A stretch of 41,852 bases of DNA from Desulfuromonas sp. (GTDB lineage Bacteria; Desulfobacterota; Desulfuromonadia; Desulfuromonadales; SZUA-401): positions 1 through 41,852 of the forward strand of contig PKUI01000207.1 in the NCBI GenBank assembly GCA_002869605.1, written 5' to 3'. Of this stretch, positions 28,586-37,757 are shown piece by piece. The notes beneath the pieces were generated by a model that was not told where the DNA came from, ran no database searches, and was given only the letters and a program-made list of their open reading frames with translations. Made by a program: the position numbers and the translations under genes. How positions within the stretch are numbered: position 1 is the first letter of the stretch; the number at the start of each line of letters is the position of its first letter.

Positions 28586-28933
28586 ATGTCCTGTCCTTTT
28601 CCAAAATCGGTTCGCCTTTTAAAACGTGAAGATTTTCTGCGAACCTGGCGACAGGGTCGAAAAAAACATACGCACAATTTCCTGGTTGTTATTTCCAACC
28701 GTGATGACGATAGTGTGCGTCTTGGAATTACGGCCAGTCGCAAGACCGGTAATGCCGTAATTCGCAATCGCATAAAGCGGATGGTACGCGAATATTTTCG
28801 TAACCACCGCTCTTTATTTGTTCGCGGGGCGGATATATCGATTATCGCTAAACAGAGTGCTGCCCGCCTTGACTATGCTTCTGTCAGTAGCGAGTTAGGC
28901 GGGCTTTTTCATGATGAAGGTCTGCTTTCATGA
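28586..28933 (+). CDS. rnpA: Ribonuclease P protein component
   Basis: Protein subunit of RNase P that helps the RNA subunit bind and cleave the 5' leaders of pre-tRNA. The 115-residue basic protein has the family motif [12 protein letters not shown] (about 61-74). The start ATG 28586 lies 39 bases after rpmH and lacks a good ribosome site. It overlaps yidD by 4 bases (ATGA). Confidence 0.95.
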   Translation: MSCPFPKSVRLLKREDFLRTWRQGRKKHTHNFLVVISNRDDDSVRLGITASRKTGNAVIRNRIKRMVREYFRNHRSLFVRGADISIIAKQSAARLDYASVSSELGGLFHDEGLLS

Positions 28934-29151
28934 TGATCATCCTGAAAAAATTTATACTCTGGATGCTTTCCTTTTATCAGCGTCTGATCTCTCCTTTTTT
29001 TCCTCCGGCCTGTCGTTTTCACCCCTCCTGTTCTCACTATGCACAGGATGCGTTTGAACGTCACGGTATTTGCCGCGCTCTTTTTTTGACCCTGCGACGT
29101 TTGTTACGCTGTCATCCCTGGCACCCGGGCGGTTACGACCCGGTTCCTTAA
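28930..29151 (+). CDS. yidD: Membrane protein insertion efficiency factor YidD
   Basis: A 73-residue membrane-associated protein that aids YidC-dependent insertion. It has an amphipathic N-terminus (about 3-20) and the conserved core [20 protein letters not shown] with three Cys and [12 protein letters not shown] at the end. It overlaps rnpA by 4 bases and precedes yidC by 24 bases. Confidence 0.95.
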   Translation: MMIILKKFILWMLSFYQRLISPFFPPACRFHPSCSHYAQDAFERHGICRALFLTLRRLLRCHPWHPGGYDPVP

Positions 29152-29175
29152 CCCGGAAATCACTGGATTTTTATT

Positions 29176-30801
29176 ATGGAAAACAAGAACACAATTATTG
29201 CCATCGTACTGATTACCGCGATCTGGTTCGGTTATACCCTGTTTTTTCCACCTCAACCCCCACAGCAGCAAGCGGGTACGCCTTCCGTTCAAGCGGAGCA
29301 GACGTCAGCGAATGCTTCTGATGTTCAATTAATGGAAGAGTCCAGGCAGAAAGCCCCAGAAAAGTTCTCAGAGGTGACCCATAGCAAAGATTTCTCTAGT
29401 GAAGAGACCGTTGTGGACACCGACGTTCTTCGTCTCACGATCAGTAATGAAGGCGGCGTGATACGTAACCTGGAAATGAAAAAATACGGGCTTACATCTG
29501 CTCCCGATTCGCCACGGGTCACACTTGTCGATTCTCCCAGCTCTTTTAATGGTACTCTTCGCCTGAGCGGTCATGAAGGTTTCGGGCTTTCCGGAAGCGC
29601 TCCGTATAGTTTTCAGAACACGGCGCGTGAACTGGTATTACAGCAGGATCAGCAGGAAGAGGTTGTTCTGGCAGCAAAGCTTGAGGGAGGGCTCGAAGTT
29701 GTCAGGGTTTATCGGTTTACAGGTGGCCACTACGACATTGAGACATCGGTCCAGTTGTTTAATCGTGGTAGCCAGCCCCTTTCCGGTAGAGCGGTCTTGT
29801 CTCTCGTTAACGGGTGGAGTGAAGACCAGAAGGGGAGCATGTACGAGTTCGCCGGGCCATCTGTTTTTGCCGAAGAGAGCCTTAACCAGGAAGATGTTGA
29901 CGACCTGGGCGTTGACGGCGTTTCGTTCAGCAAGGATGTACTCTGGACAGCATTCGAAGAGAAGTACTTTGCGTCCATTCTGGTTCCGGCTTCCGGGTTT
30001 TCCCGCATTCGACTGTTACAGGACGGCCCTCGGGTTGAAAACCAGATTCTCAGTGATGACCTTGTGTTGAATCCGGGCGAGTCTACTGAGCTCAACTTCA
30101 CTTTTTTTGCCGGCCCCAAGCGGGTTGACCTTTTGACATCAGTCGGTCAAAGGATTGATGAACTGGTTGATTTTGGCTGGTTTGCATTTATCTCACACCC
30201 GCTCCTGATCGCCCTTAAGTTCTTCTATGGTTACATTGGCAACTACGGGATAGCCATTATCCTTTTGACTTTCCTGATAAAGATGCTTTTCTGGCCCCTG
30301 ACACAGAAGAGCTATACCTCGATGAAGTCGATGCAGAAACTGCAACCGCAGATGCAGAAGTTGCGCGAAAAGTACAAAAACGACCGTGAACGAATGAATC
30401 GCGAGTTGATGGAGCTTTACAAGACGCATCGGGTGAACCCTCTTGGCGGGTGTCTGCCGATGCTCATCCAGATCCCGGTCTTTTTTGCCCTGTATAAAGT
30501 ATTGTTGTTTTCAATCGAGCTGCGCCATGCGCCGTTCATGCTCTGGATAACCGATCTTTCAGCCAAGGACCCTTATTACGTAACGCCCCTGATTATGGGT
30601 GCCAGTATGTTTGTCCAGCAGAAAATGATGCCGACCCAGATGGATCCGAATCAGGCGCGCATCATGATGATGATGCCGGTTATCTTCACGTTCATGTTCC
30701 TTAACTTCCCTTCCGGACTGGTCATTTACTGGCTGGTTAACAACCTGCTTACGATTGGCCAGCAGTACCTGATTAATCGCAAGGGGGCAGAGGCAACGTG
30801 A
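29176..30801 (+). CDS. yidC: Membrane protein insertase YidC
   Basis: Inserts and folds inner-membrane proteins, alone or with Sec. The 541-residue protein is of the proteobacterial type: an N-terminal membrane anchor (about 6-24), a Gln/Pro-rich linker, a large periplasmic beta domain (about 60-335), then the conserved five-helix core with SYTSMKSMQKLQPQMQKLREKY and GCLPMLIQIPVFFALYKVL. The stop codon overlaps the khpB start (GTGA). Confidence 0.97.
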   Translation: MENKNTIIAIVLITAIWFGYTLFFPPQPPQQQAGTPSVQAEQTSANASDVQLMEESRQKAPEKFSEVTHSKDFSSEETVVDTDVLRLTISNEGGVIRNLEMKKYGLTSAPDSPRVTLVDSPSSFNGTLRLSGHEGFGLSGSAPYSFQNTARELVLQQDQQEEVVLAAKLEGGLEVVRVYRFTGGHYDIETSVQLFNRGSQPLSGRAVLSLVNGWSEDQKGSMYEFAGPSVFAEESLNQEDVDDLGVDGVSFSKDVLWTAFEEKYFASILVPASGFSRIRLLQDGPRVENQILSDDLVLNPGESTELNFTFFAGPKRVDLLTSVGQRIDELVDFGWFAFISHPLLIALKFFYGYIGNYGIAIILLTFLIKMLFWPLTQKSYTSMKSMQKLQPQMQKLREKYKNDRERMNRELMELYKTHRVNPLGGCLPMLIQIPVFFALYKVLLFSIELRHAPFMLWITDLSAKDPYYVTPLIMGASMFVQQKMMPTQMDPNQARIMMMMPVIFTFMFLNFPSGLVIYWLVNNLLTIGQQYLINRKGAEAT

Positions 30802-31430
30802 ATTACCTTGCTTCACTCATTCGGTTACGACAGAGGGGTGATGACCCCGAGTCGGCCGTTGAGGCGGCACTAAGCTTTTTCAAGTGTTCTCGTGCCGAAG
30901 TTGAGGTGCGCATTCTATCGCCCGGTCGGCAGGGGGTCCTCGGTTTCGGGCGTCGCGACGCCGAGGTCGAAGTTGCCCTGGTCGATCGCGCCTATATCGC
31001 ACGCCACTTGTGTGATCTCCTTTTGCAAAAAACGGGATGGTTGACCGAGGTCACCGTTTCGCAAAGCAGCAACCAGATTGAACTTCAGATTGAATCAGAC
31101 TCGTCCGCCCAGATCATTGGAAAGCACGGACAGACCCTCGACGCCCTGCAGTTTCTGGTCAACAGCATGACCGATCGCCTCTGTCCCGGCGAAAGTTTGT
31201 TGCTTCTCGATACCGGCGGCTACCGTCAAAAGCGCCACAGCTACTTGCGCAGCCTCGCCAGCAAGCTTTCTGCCAAGGTACGCAGTTCGGGAAACAGGGT
31301 TACGGTGGAGCCTCTGCCGCATCACGAAAGACGACTTCTGCACAGTTTTTTCAACGACCAGCGTGGCGTATCTTCCGCCTCAATTGGTCGAGGCCTTGAG
31401 AAGCGGATTGTTGTAACCCCTGAGGGGTAG
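30798..31430 (+). CDS. khpB: RNA-binding protein KhpB/Jag (Jag-N, KH and R3H domains)
   Basis: A 210-residue RNA-binding protein of the SpoIIIJ-associated group, thought to act post-transcriptionally in cell envelope and division control. The Jag N-terminal domain (about 5-60, with LSPGRQGVLGFGRRDAEV) is followed by a KH domain (about 75-145, QIIGKHGQTLDALQFLVN) and an R3H domain (about 150-208, with HHERRLLHSFF). GTG at 30798 overlaps the yidC stop by 4 bases and has GGGGGCAGAGG upstream, so translation is coupled. It ends 2 bases before mnmE. Confidence 0.94.
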   Translation: MNYLASLIRLRQRGDDPESAVEAALSFFKCSRAEVEVRILSPGRQGVLGFGRRDAEVEVALVDRAYIARHLCDLLLQKTGWLTEVTVSQSSNQIELQIESDSSAQIIGKHGQTLDALQFLVNSMTDRLCPGESLLLLDTGGYRQKRHSYLRSLASKLSAKVRSSGNRVTVEPLPHHERRLLHSFFNDQRGVSSASIGRGLEKRIVVTPEG

Positions 31431-31432
31431 GT

Positions 31433-32788
31433 ATGCATAAGGACACGATTATTGCCCCGGCAACCCCTCCGGGCGAAGGGGGGGTCGCCATCGTTCGCCT
31501 TTCGGGCCCTCTCGCTGAACCCTGCCTTAACCAGGTTTTTGTGCCCGCCTCGGGCAACACCCCTCTTTCGTCACACCGCCTTGTTCTTGGAACGGTAGTT
31601 TCTCCCGAGGGACGCGTCATTGATGAAGTGATGGCCGTTGTGATGCGTGCGCCCAGGTCTTACACCGCAGAGGATGTCGTTGAGATACACTGCCATGGCA
31701 ACCCGCTTGTGGTTCGCCAGATTGTCGATACCTGCCTTCAGCACCAGGTGCGCCTGGCACAGCCCGGAGAGTTTACCTTGCGTGCCTTCCTTAATGGCCG
31801 TCTCGACCTCAGTCAGGCCGAGGGGGTCATCGATCTGATCCAGGCTAACAGTGAACGCGCCGGAAGGGTCGCCGCTGCCCAGCTGGAGGGAGAGTTGTCA
31901 CGTCGCATTCATTCCTTACGCGAGCCCCTGTTAAAGCTTCGCTCGCTGGTTGAAGCTTATATCGACTTTCCCGAGGAGGATATCCCCGAAGATCCTGCTT
32001 TGGTCTTGGCGCCAGCACAAGAGGTTCTCGACAGTATCGGGTGTTTATGCGCCAGCTTTGATCAGGGGCGTATCATTCGTGACGGTCTCGGGGTTTTGAT
32101 TCTGGGCCGTCCCAACGTCGGCAAGAGCTCCCTTCTGAACGCCCTTGTAGGTGAGTCCCGGGCCATTGTTACCGACATCCCCGGTACGACTCGCGACGTG
32201 CTCGAGGAGACGATCACCCTGGGCGGCTTGACGGTTCGCCTGATGGATACTGCGGGTATTCGTTCATCTGTTGATCCTATTGAGCAGGAGGGCGTGCGCA
32301 GGGCCCAGGGCAAGCTCGATCAGGCCGACCTGATCCTGCTGCTCATCGACGGGAGTCGCTCCCTCGTCAAGGAAGACCACGACCTGCTCGAACTGTGTCG
32401 CGAAAAGCCTCTACTCATTGTCCGCAACAAGTCAGACCTTGGCCTGTTGCCGCTTTCCGGGCCATGGTCAGCTTTCGAGTCTGTCGACATCTCGGCGCAT
32501 AGTGGTGCGGGGATGGATTCCCTGCGAGGCAAGATTGTTGGCCGAGGTGGAGGCGAGGGCTCGGGTTCCACGGAGAGCTTTTTTCTCTGTGATCGTCGCC
32601 ACCTTGAGGCCTTGACCATGTGTGCTGACGCCCTGCAGCGTTTTTGTTCGGAGTGGGGGCATTTGTCGCTGGACCTCCTGGCACTCGACCTTCGCGAGGC
32701 CCTTGACCACCTTGGCGTGATAACCGGGGAGACGACGCCCGAAGAGGTTTTGAACACAATCTTTTCTCGGTTTTGTATCGGCAAGTAA
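31433..32788 (+). CDS. mnmE: tRNA modification GTPase MnmE
   Basis: Works with MnmG to place a carboxymethylaminomethyl (or aminomethyl) group on wobble uridine 34 of certain tRNAs. The 451-residue protein has an N-terminal tetrahydrofolate-binding domain (begins IIAPATPPGEGGVAIVRLSG), a helical domain, and an inserted G domain with GRPNVGKSSLLNALV, DIPGTTRD, DTAGIR and NKSD. It ends with the catalytic-site Cys448 in the C-terminal FCIGK. It starts 2 bases after khpB. A parS site follows it. Confidence 0.98.
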   Translation: MHKDTIIAPATPPGEGGVAIVRLSGPLAEPCLNQVFVPASGNTPLSSHRLVLGTVVSPEGRVIDEVMAVVMRAPRSYTAEDVVEIHCHGNPLVVRQIVDTCLQHQVRLAQPGEFTLRAFLNGRLDLSQAEGVIDLIQANSERAGRVAAAQLEGELSRRIHSLREPLLKLRSLVEAYIDFPEEDIPEDPALVLAPAQEVLDSIGCLCASFDQGRIIRDGLGVLILGRPNVGKSSLLNALVGESRAIVTDIPGTTRDVLEETITLGGLTVRLMDTAGIRSSVDPIEQEGVRRAQGKLDQADLILLLIDGSRSLVKEDHDLLELCREKPLLIVRNKSDLGLLPLSGPWSAFESVDISAHSGAGMDSLRGKIVGRGGGEGSGSTESFFLCDRRHLEALTMCADALQRFCSEWGHLSLDLLALDLREALDHLGVITGETTPEEVLNTIFSRFCIGK

Positions 32789-32793
32789 CTCAA

Positions 32794-32809
32794 TGTTCCA
32801 CGTGGAACA
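32794..32809. promoter_or_regulatory. parS centromere-like site
   Basis: TGTTCCACGTGGAACA is a perfect 16-base palindrome of the bacterial chromosomal parS type (ParB-CTP loading site). It sits in the 42-base gap between mnmE and mnmG, about 4.5 kb from oriC and 2.7 kb upstream of parA. I saw no other full copy in the window. Confidence 0.93.
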
Positions 32810-32830
32810 TTAGCGGTACAGAGGTAAGTC

Positions 32831-34687
32831 ATGAACTACGGAACAGAATACGATGTGGTTGTGGTTGGTGCCGGGCACGCCGGGTGTGAAGCTGCTCTGG
32901 CCGCCGCTCGTATGGGGTGTCGCACGCTGCTGCTGACAATCCAGCTCGACGCGGTCGCAATGATGTCGTGCAACCCTGCAATCGGAGGGTTGGCAAAGGG
33001 TCACCTGGTTAAGGAAATCGATGCCCTTGGTGGGGAGATGGCAAAAAATATCGATGCGACCGGCATCCAGTTTCGCACTCTGAATACCAAGAAGGGCCCC
33101 GCTGTTCGAGCGTCGCGTGCCCAGGCTGATCGTATGAGGTACCGCGGTCGGATGAAGCAGGTGGTCGAACAGACGCCGGGGCTCGACCTGAAGCAGGGTG
33201 TCGTCACGTCGTTATGTGTGGATGGTGAGCGCGTAACCGGCGTGGAGACTCGCGAGGGGTTGGTGTTTCCCGCCCGTACGGTGGTGTTGACAACCGGTAC
33301 GTTTATGCGCGGACTGATCCATGTCGGCATGCAGAACTATCCGGGGGGAAGGGCCGGGGAGCCGCCTTCGTTGGGGCTGTCCGACCAGTTGCGGAGCCTT
33401 GGGTTTGCAGTGGGTCGCTTGAAAACCGGGACCCCGGCTCGTCTTGCCGGGCGCAGTATCGATTTCAGTCGGCTTGAGGAGCAGCCAGGAGATGATCCAC
33501 CGCGGCCGTTTTCGTTCGAGAACCGGGTCATTACACAACCGCAGGTACCGTGTCACATCACCCATACCAATGCTCGCACACATGAGGTGATTAAAAACAG
33601 CCTCGACCGGTCGCCTCTGTACTCAGGGGTGATCGAGGGTATCGGCCCGCGCTACTGTCCTTCGATAGAAGACAAGGTGGTGCGTTTCCCGGAGAAGGAG
33701 CAGCACCAGATATTTCTCGAGCCGGAAGGGCTCGATTCAGACGAGATCTACCCGAACGGGATGTCGACCTCGTTGCCCCCGGACGTGCAGCTTGCTTTTT
33801 TGCGAAGTATTGAAGGCTTGGAGCGGGTCGAGATTATGCGTCCCGGGTATGCCATCGAGTACGACTTTGTAGACCCGGTGCAGCTTTACGCCACGCTTGA
33901 AACCAAGGGGATTTCGGGGCTCTTCCATGCCGGGCAGATCAACGGGACATCGGGATATGAAGAGGCGGCAGCACAGGGCCTTGTCGCAGGAATTAACGCG
34001 GTGCTCAAGGTTAGGCAAGACGAGCCTCTAATTATTACCCGTGACCAGGGGTACACGGGAGTGTTGATCGATGACCTTGTGACGCTCGGCACCAGCGAAC
34101 CGTATCGCATGTTTACCTCGCGCGCCGAGTACCGGCTTCTGCTGCGAGAAGACAATGCGGATATGCGGTTGACGCCGATGGGGCGGCATGTCGGCCTGGT
34201 CTCGGACGCGCGCTGGCAGCGCTTTGAATCTAAATGCAGCGATCTGGAGCGCGGACGCGTTATCGTTGAAGAGGGTAAGTTGTCCCCTGCGGACAGGGGT
34301 GGTATGGAGGTCCTCGGAATCGATCAGCTGAAAAACGGTCAAAGCTACCTGGCGCTGCTGCGAAGGCCCGAGGTGACCATCGAGCAACTGGCGAAACTCT
34401 CTCCATCGCTGGCCGAGCTCGACGCAGAGGCGCTGGAGCAACTGCAGATTGAAACCAAGTACGCCGGCTATATCGAGCGGCAGTTGGAGCAGGTCGAGCG
34501 CGCCCACCAGGTCGAGAAGGTAATCATCCCGGAAAACTTCGACTATCGGAAGGTTGCAAGCCTGTCAAGCGAGGTGGTGGAGAAGCTCGAAAAGGTGCGA
34601 CCCGCAACCCTCGGACAGGCCTCACGTATTTCAGGTGTAACGCCCGCGGCGATCGCCGTGCTTGCCGTGTTGCTGCGAGGCCGCTGA
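32831..34687 (+). CDS. mnmG: tRNA uridine-34 modification enzyme MnmG (GidA)
   Basis: FAD-dependent partner of MnmE in forming cmnm5U34/nm5U34 in tRNA. The 618-residue protein has the N-terminal FAD-binding motif GAGHAGCEAALAAARMGC, the conserved segments MSCNPAIGGLAKGHLVKE and GTFMRGLIHVG, and the C-terminal helical domain that contacts tRNA. ATG 32831 has GAGGT upstream. It overlaps rsmG by one base (TGATG). Confidence 0.98.
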   Translation: MNYGTEYDVVVVGAGHAGCEAALAAARMGCRTLLLTIQLDAVAMMSCNPAIGGLAKGHLVKEIDALGGEMAKNIDATGIQFRTLNTKKGPAVRASRAQADRMRYRGRMKQVVEQTPGLDLKQGVVTSLCVDGERVTGVETREGLVFPARTVVLTTGTFMRGLIHVGMQNYPGGRAGEPPSLGLSDQLRSLGFAVGRLKTGTPARLAGRSIDFSRLEEQPGDDPPRPFSFENRVITQPQVPCHITHTNARTHEVIKNSLDRSPLYSGVIEGIGPRYCPSIEDKVVRFPEKEQHQIFLEPEGLDSDEIYPNGMSTSLPPDVQLAFLRSIEGLERVEIMRPGYAIEYDFVDPVQLYATLETKGISGLFHAGQINGTSGYEEAAAQGLVAGINAVLKVRQDEPLIITRDQGYTGVLIDDLVTLGTSEPYRMFTSRAEYRLLLREDNADMRLTPMGRHVGLVSDARWQRFESKCSDLERGRVIVEEGKLSPADRGGMEVLGIDQLKNGQSYLALLRRPEVTIEQLAKLSPSLAELDAEALEQLQIETKYAGYIERQLEQVERAHQVEKVIIPENFDYRKVASLSSEVVEKLEKVRPATLGQASRISGVTPAAIAVLAVLLRGR

Positions 34688-35343
34688 TGGATGCGGAGGC
34701 GCAGCTACAAAAGGGTCTGGACAGGCTCGGCGTCAAGCTATCCGCGGCGAGATGCAGGCAGCTCCTGACGTACCTCGATGAGCTGTGTCGCTGGACCGAA
34801 CGCATTAATCTCACGGCCATACGCGATCCCGAAGAAGGGGTTGAAAAGCACCTGCTCGACTCCCTGACACTGGTAACCATGCTGCGCGGCGACGAGCGTT
34901 TGCTCGATATCGGTTCCGGCGCCGGGTTGCCAGGTATACCATTGAAGATCGCACTCCCGGGGCTTGAGCTCGTGTCGCTTGATGCGGTTGAAAAGAAAAT
35001 AGTGTTTCAGCGCCATGTCGTGCGCAAACTCGACCTGAAGGCAAGTCTGCTGCATGGACGAATAGAGCATATGGATGGTGTTGCCGACTACCGTCAAGGT
35101 TTCGAGGTGGTCACGGCAAGGGCGTTTACCTCGCTGGAAAAGCTTCTGGATTTGGCCCGGCCCATGTTGAAACAGGGTGGTCGGGTTCTGGCGATGAAGG
35201 GCCCGGAAGGGGATGCTGAGTGGCAGCATTGTGAGAAGGTTTTGCCGCAGTGGGTTTGTACGGAGGTCAAGCGGCTTCAATTGCCTTTCAGTGGCGCAGA
35301 AAGACGGGTGTACGATCTGGTCTTCAAAGGCGATGACCACTAG
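34687..35343 (+). CDS. rsmG: 16S rRNA (guanine-527-N7) methyltransferase RsmG (GidB)
   Basis: Uses SAM to methylate G527 of 16S rRNA; loss is known to give low-level streptomycin resistance in other bacteria. The 218-residue protein has NLTAIRDPEEGVEKHLLDSLT, the SAM motif LLDIGSGAGLPGIPLKIA, and VVTARAFTSLEKLL. It starts at the mnmG stop with one shared base. After it come 147 bases before parA, in which I see no clear terminator. TTGCTC (35423-35428) and TACCCT (35445-35450) at 16 bases are a weak candidate parAB promoter. Confidence 0.96.
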   Translation: MDAEAQLQKGLDRLGVKLSAARCRQLLTYLDELCRWTERINLTAIRDPEEGVEKHLLDSLTLVTMLRGDERLLDIGSGAGLPGIPLKIALPGLELVSLDAVEKKIVFQRHVVRKLDLKASLLHGRIEHMDGVADYRQGFEVVTARAFTSLEKLLDLARPMLKQGGRVLAMKGPEGDAEWQHCEKVLPQWVCTEVKRLQLPFSGAERRVYDLVFKGDDH

Positions 35344-35490
35344 ATATTGTGGTCTGCAAAAAAGCGCTCTCAACCTGTTGTAATTTCCTGAAAAACAGCT
35401 TTCGGGGTGGGGATTTTTGCCTTTGCTCGCCGTGACGCTTGTGCTACCCTTTCGAGCTCTGTTCAAGCGGCATATGTTAAGGAGAAAAAC

Positions 35491-36255
35491 ATGGGGCGGG
35501 TGTTAGCCATAGCCAATCAAAAAGGCGGGGTCGGAAAGACCACGACCGCCGTCAATCTGGCCGCCTCACTGGCGGCTGCTGAGAAACGTACCTTGCTGGT
35601 CGATATGGACCCTCAGGGCAACGCGACCAGCGGTATCGGAGTCGACAAGGCTTCACTTCAGGGCACTATCTACCATGCCCTGATCGGAGAGGCTGAACCT
35701 AAGGATGTCCTGGTTCACACGATACTCGATGCACTCGACCTGCTGCCGGCTACCACCGATTTGATCGGTGCCGAAGTTGAGCTGATTACCGCGTTTGCGC
35801 GGGAATCAAAACTTCAGAGCGTGCTTGAGTCGTTGCGCGACGACTATGACTACGTGATCATCGACTGCCCGCCTTCACTCGGTCTGTTGACGGTCAACTC
35901 TCTGACTGCCGCCGACAGCGTGCTGGTGCCACTGCAGTGCGAATTCTTTGCCCTGGAGGGTCTGAGCCAGCTGATGAGCACCATCAAGTTGATTCAGCGC
36001 GACCTCAATCCGAAGCTGGAAATTCAGGGAATTATACTGACCATGTTTGACAGTCGCAACAACCTGTCCCACCAGGTCACCGAAGAGGTGCGCAACCATT
36101 TCAACGACCGGGTGTTCGAGACCATGATTCCACGCAACGTACGCTTGTCCGAGGCTCCCAGCCATGGGTTGCCGGCGCTGCTCTATGACGCGTCTTCAAC
36201 GGGTTCGGCGGCATATCTTCAGCTTGCGCGCGAAGTTATCGAGGTAGGAGCGTAA
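35491..36255 (+). CDS. parA: Chromosome partitioning ATPase ParA (Soj type)
   Basis: ATP-dependent DNA-binding protein that moves ParB-parS complexes during segregation. The 254-residue protein is of the short Soj type without N-terminal HTH. The deviant Walker A QKGGVGKTTTAVNLA carries both lysines (11 and 16), followed by DMDPQGNATSG and VIIDCPPSLGLLT. ATG 35491 with AAGGAG 6-7 bases upstream is preferred over earlier in-frame positions. It lies 6 bases before parB. Confidence 0.96.
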   Translation: MGRVLAIANQKGGVGKTTTAVNLAASLAAAEKRTLLVDMDPQGNATSGIGVDKASLQGTIYHALIGEAEPKDVLVHTILDALDLLPATTDLIGAEVELITAFARESKLQSVLESLRDDYDYVIIDCPPSLGLLTVNSLTAADSVLVPLQCEFFALEGLSQLMSTIKLIQRDLNPKLEIQGIILTMFDSRNNLSHQVTEEVRNHFNDRVFETMIPRNVRLSEAPSHGLPALLYDASSTGSAAYLQLAREVIEVGA

Positions 36256-36261
36256 CACGGT

Positions 36262-37119
36262 ATGGCAAAACGACCCGCACTCGGAAAGGGCATCGGAGCC
36301 CTGCTGAACACGACCACCCAGGAGGGAGGGCGGAAGTACTTCCTCTGTCCTATCGAAGAGCTCAAGCCGCATGCACAACAGCCTCGCAAGACCTTCGACA
36401 GCGAAAGCCTCGAAGAGCTGGCGGCCTCGATACGAGAAAAGGGCGTGATACAGCCCCTGGTCGTACGACGGCAGGATGACCATTATCAGATTATCGCCGG
36501 TGAACGCCGCTGGCGGGCGTCGCAAAAAGCCGGGCTCAAAGAAGTGCCGGTCGTTATCCAGGATGTCTCGGAAGACTGGGCCCTGGAGATGGCGCTGATC
36601 GAGAATATTCAGCGTGAGGACCTCAACCCGATCGAGGAGGCCGACGCCTATCGCAACCTGATGGACAGTTTTGCCCTGACCCAGGAAGAGGTGGCCAAGA
36701 GGGTCGGCAAGGAACGCTCGACCGTCGCCAACGCGTTGCGTTTGCTGCGTCTGCCGCAGAAGCTTCAGGCCGATGTTACGGCAGGAGCGCTCAGCATGGG
36801 TCATGCGCGAGCCCTGCTCGCCATTGAGGCGGAAGAAGATATCCTTGAGGCGCGTGAACAGGTGTTGAAGAAGGGGTTGTCGGTGCGCGATACCGAGGCC
36901 CTGGTCAAGAAAATCAAAAGTTTCGGGAGCCAATCCAGGCCGGCGAAGAAGATCGGGGCGAAAATTGACCCGGAATTGAAACACCTCGAAGATCGTCTTC
37001 AGCAGGCGCTGGGAACCCAGATTAAGATCCTGCCCCGAGGCAAGGGCGGAAAGCTGGAGGTGACCTTTTATTCCCCGGATGACCTCGAGCGCATTCTCGA
37101 ACGTCTCAAGGTGAACTGA
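36262..37119 (+). CDS. parB: Chromosome partitioning protein ParB
   Basis: CTPase clamp that loads at parS and spreads on DNA. The 285-residue protein has the N-terminal RPALGKGIGALL segment (ParA-stimulating), the ParB/Srx CTP-binding domain with QPRKTFD and GERRWRASQKAG, and a central HTH (TQEEVAKRVGKERSTVANALRL region). The basic C-terminal dimerisation domain begins near 245. It pairs with parA and with the parS at 32794. Confidence 0.96.
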   Translation: MAKRPALGKGIGALLNTTTQEGGRKYFLCPIEELKPHAQQPRKTFDSESLEELAASIREKGVIQPLVVRRQDDHYQIIAGERRWRASQKAGLKEVPVVIQDVSEDWALEMALIENIQREDLNPIEEADAYRNLMDSFALTQEEVAKRVGKERSTVANALRLLRLPQKLQADVTAGALSMGHARALLAIEAEEDILEAREQVLKKGLSVRDTEALVKKIKSFGSQSRPAKKIGAKIDPELKHLEDRLQQALGTQIKILPRGKGGKLEVTFYSPDDLERILERLKVN

Positions 37120-37131
37120 GGATCAAAGCAG

Positions 37132-37147
37132 GTTATTTTCAAATAAC
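37132..37147. repeat. Short inverted repeat before the bactofilin gene
   Basis: GTTATTT and AAATAAC (7-base arms) are separated by 2 bases. The loop is too small for an RNA hairpin, so it reads as a possible operator or chance palindrome in the 82-base parB-bactofilin gap. Confidence 0.25.
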
Positions 37148-37201
37148 TGAACAGATAACCGGATGCCCTGGCGCATACCGGAAACATGGAGAGATAAGAT
37201 C

Positions 37202-37582
37202 ATGACGATGAAAAAAGAAAAGCCGATTGAAAAAACCGACATCAAAGCGTTTCTCGGACCGGGCAGCCAGTTTGAGGGTAAGCTGGTCTTTGATGAGATC
37301 GTCCGCATGGACGGTACGTTCCGCGGCGAGGTTTCCTCCAAGGATGTCCTGATCGTTGGTGAGACGGCCAACGTGGAGGGTGAGATCAACGTGGGGACGT
37401 TTATCCTCAGTGGTCGCTTCAAGGGTAACGTCAAGGCGGCGACTCGAGTTGAGTTGCGCGCTCCGGCCCAGGTCGAGGGCAATATAGAAGCACCCAAGCT
37501 GATGGTTGAAGAAGGTGTTATTTTCAATGGCCAACTTGCGATGCCGGGTGGTAGCAAGGCCGCGGTGATCGCCGAAAAATAA
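37202..37582 (+). CDS. Bactofilin (polymer-forming cytoskeletal protein)
   Basis: A 126-residue protein with the bactofilin right-handed beta-helix core: repeated V-x-G-x-V/I-x(4-6) turns from FLGPGSQFEGKLVF to QVEGNIEAPKL. It has a basic N-terminal tail and a short C-terminal end. Bactofilins form nucleotide-independent filaments that act in cell shape, polarity, pili positioning or chromosome segregation. The frame is open from 37163, but ATG 37202 with GGAGAG upstream gives the usual N-terminus. Its position right after parAB and parS recalls myxobacterial bactofilins that scaffold ParABS, so a segregation link is a reasonable inference. Confidence 0.92.
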   Translation: MTMKKEKPIEKTDIKAFLGPGSQFEGKLVFDEIVRMDGTFRGEVSSKDVLIVGETANVEGEINVGTFILSGRFKGNVKAATRVELRAPAQVEGNIEAPKLMVEEGVIFNGQLAMPGGSKAAVIAEK

Positions 37583-37632
37583 ACCCCGATTAATGAGTTC
37601 GCGATCTCTGCCAAGAGGGGCGCGGTTAGGGG

Positions 37633-37661
37633 TTGACATGCTTTTAGCACTATGGTAGCAA
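37633..37661 (+). promoter_or_regulatory. Putative promoter of the atp operon
   Basis: A perfect TTGACA at 37633-37638, 17 bases, TAGCAA at 37656-37661 with a TGG extension before it. A run of nine T (37685-37693) lies between it and the first atp gene. A weak GCTTT/GAAGC stem before the T-run might be a bactofilin terminator or a leader element. Other -10-like boxes, TATACA (37709) and TATACC (37716), lie closer to the gene. Confidence 0.4.
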
Positions 37662-37757
37662 TGCCCTGCTTTGCTCCCTGAAGCTTTTTTTTTGGCCCTT
37701 ACAAGATGTATACAGTATACCGATGACCGGCCCTAACCGGTCTCATGAGGTGTGCCC

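Noticed and set aside
37665..37693. Stem plus nine T before atpF' as a firm terminator of the bactofilin gene
   Set aside because: The stem is only about five pairs with a wobble, and it overlaps the expected transcript start of the atp promoter, so it is not called.
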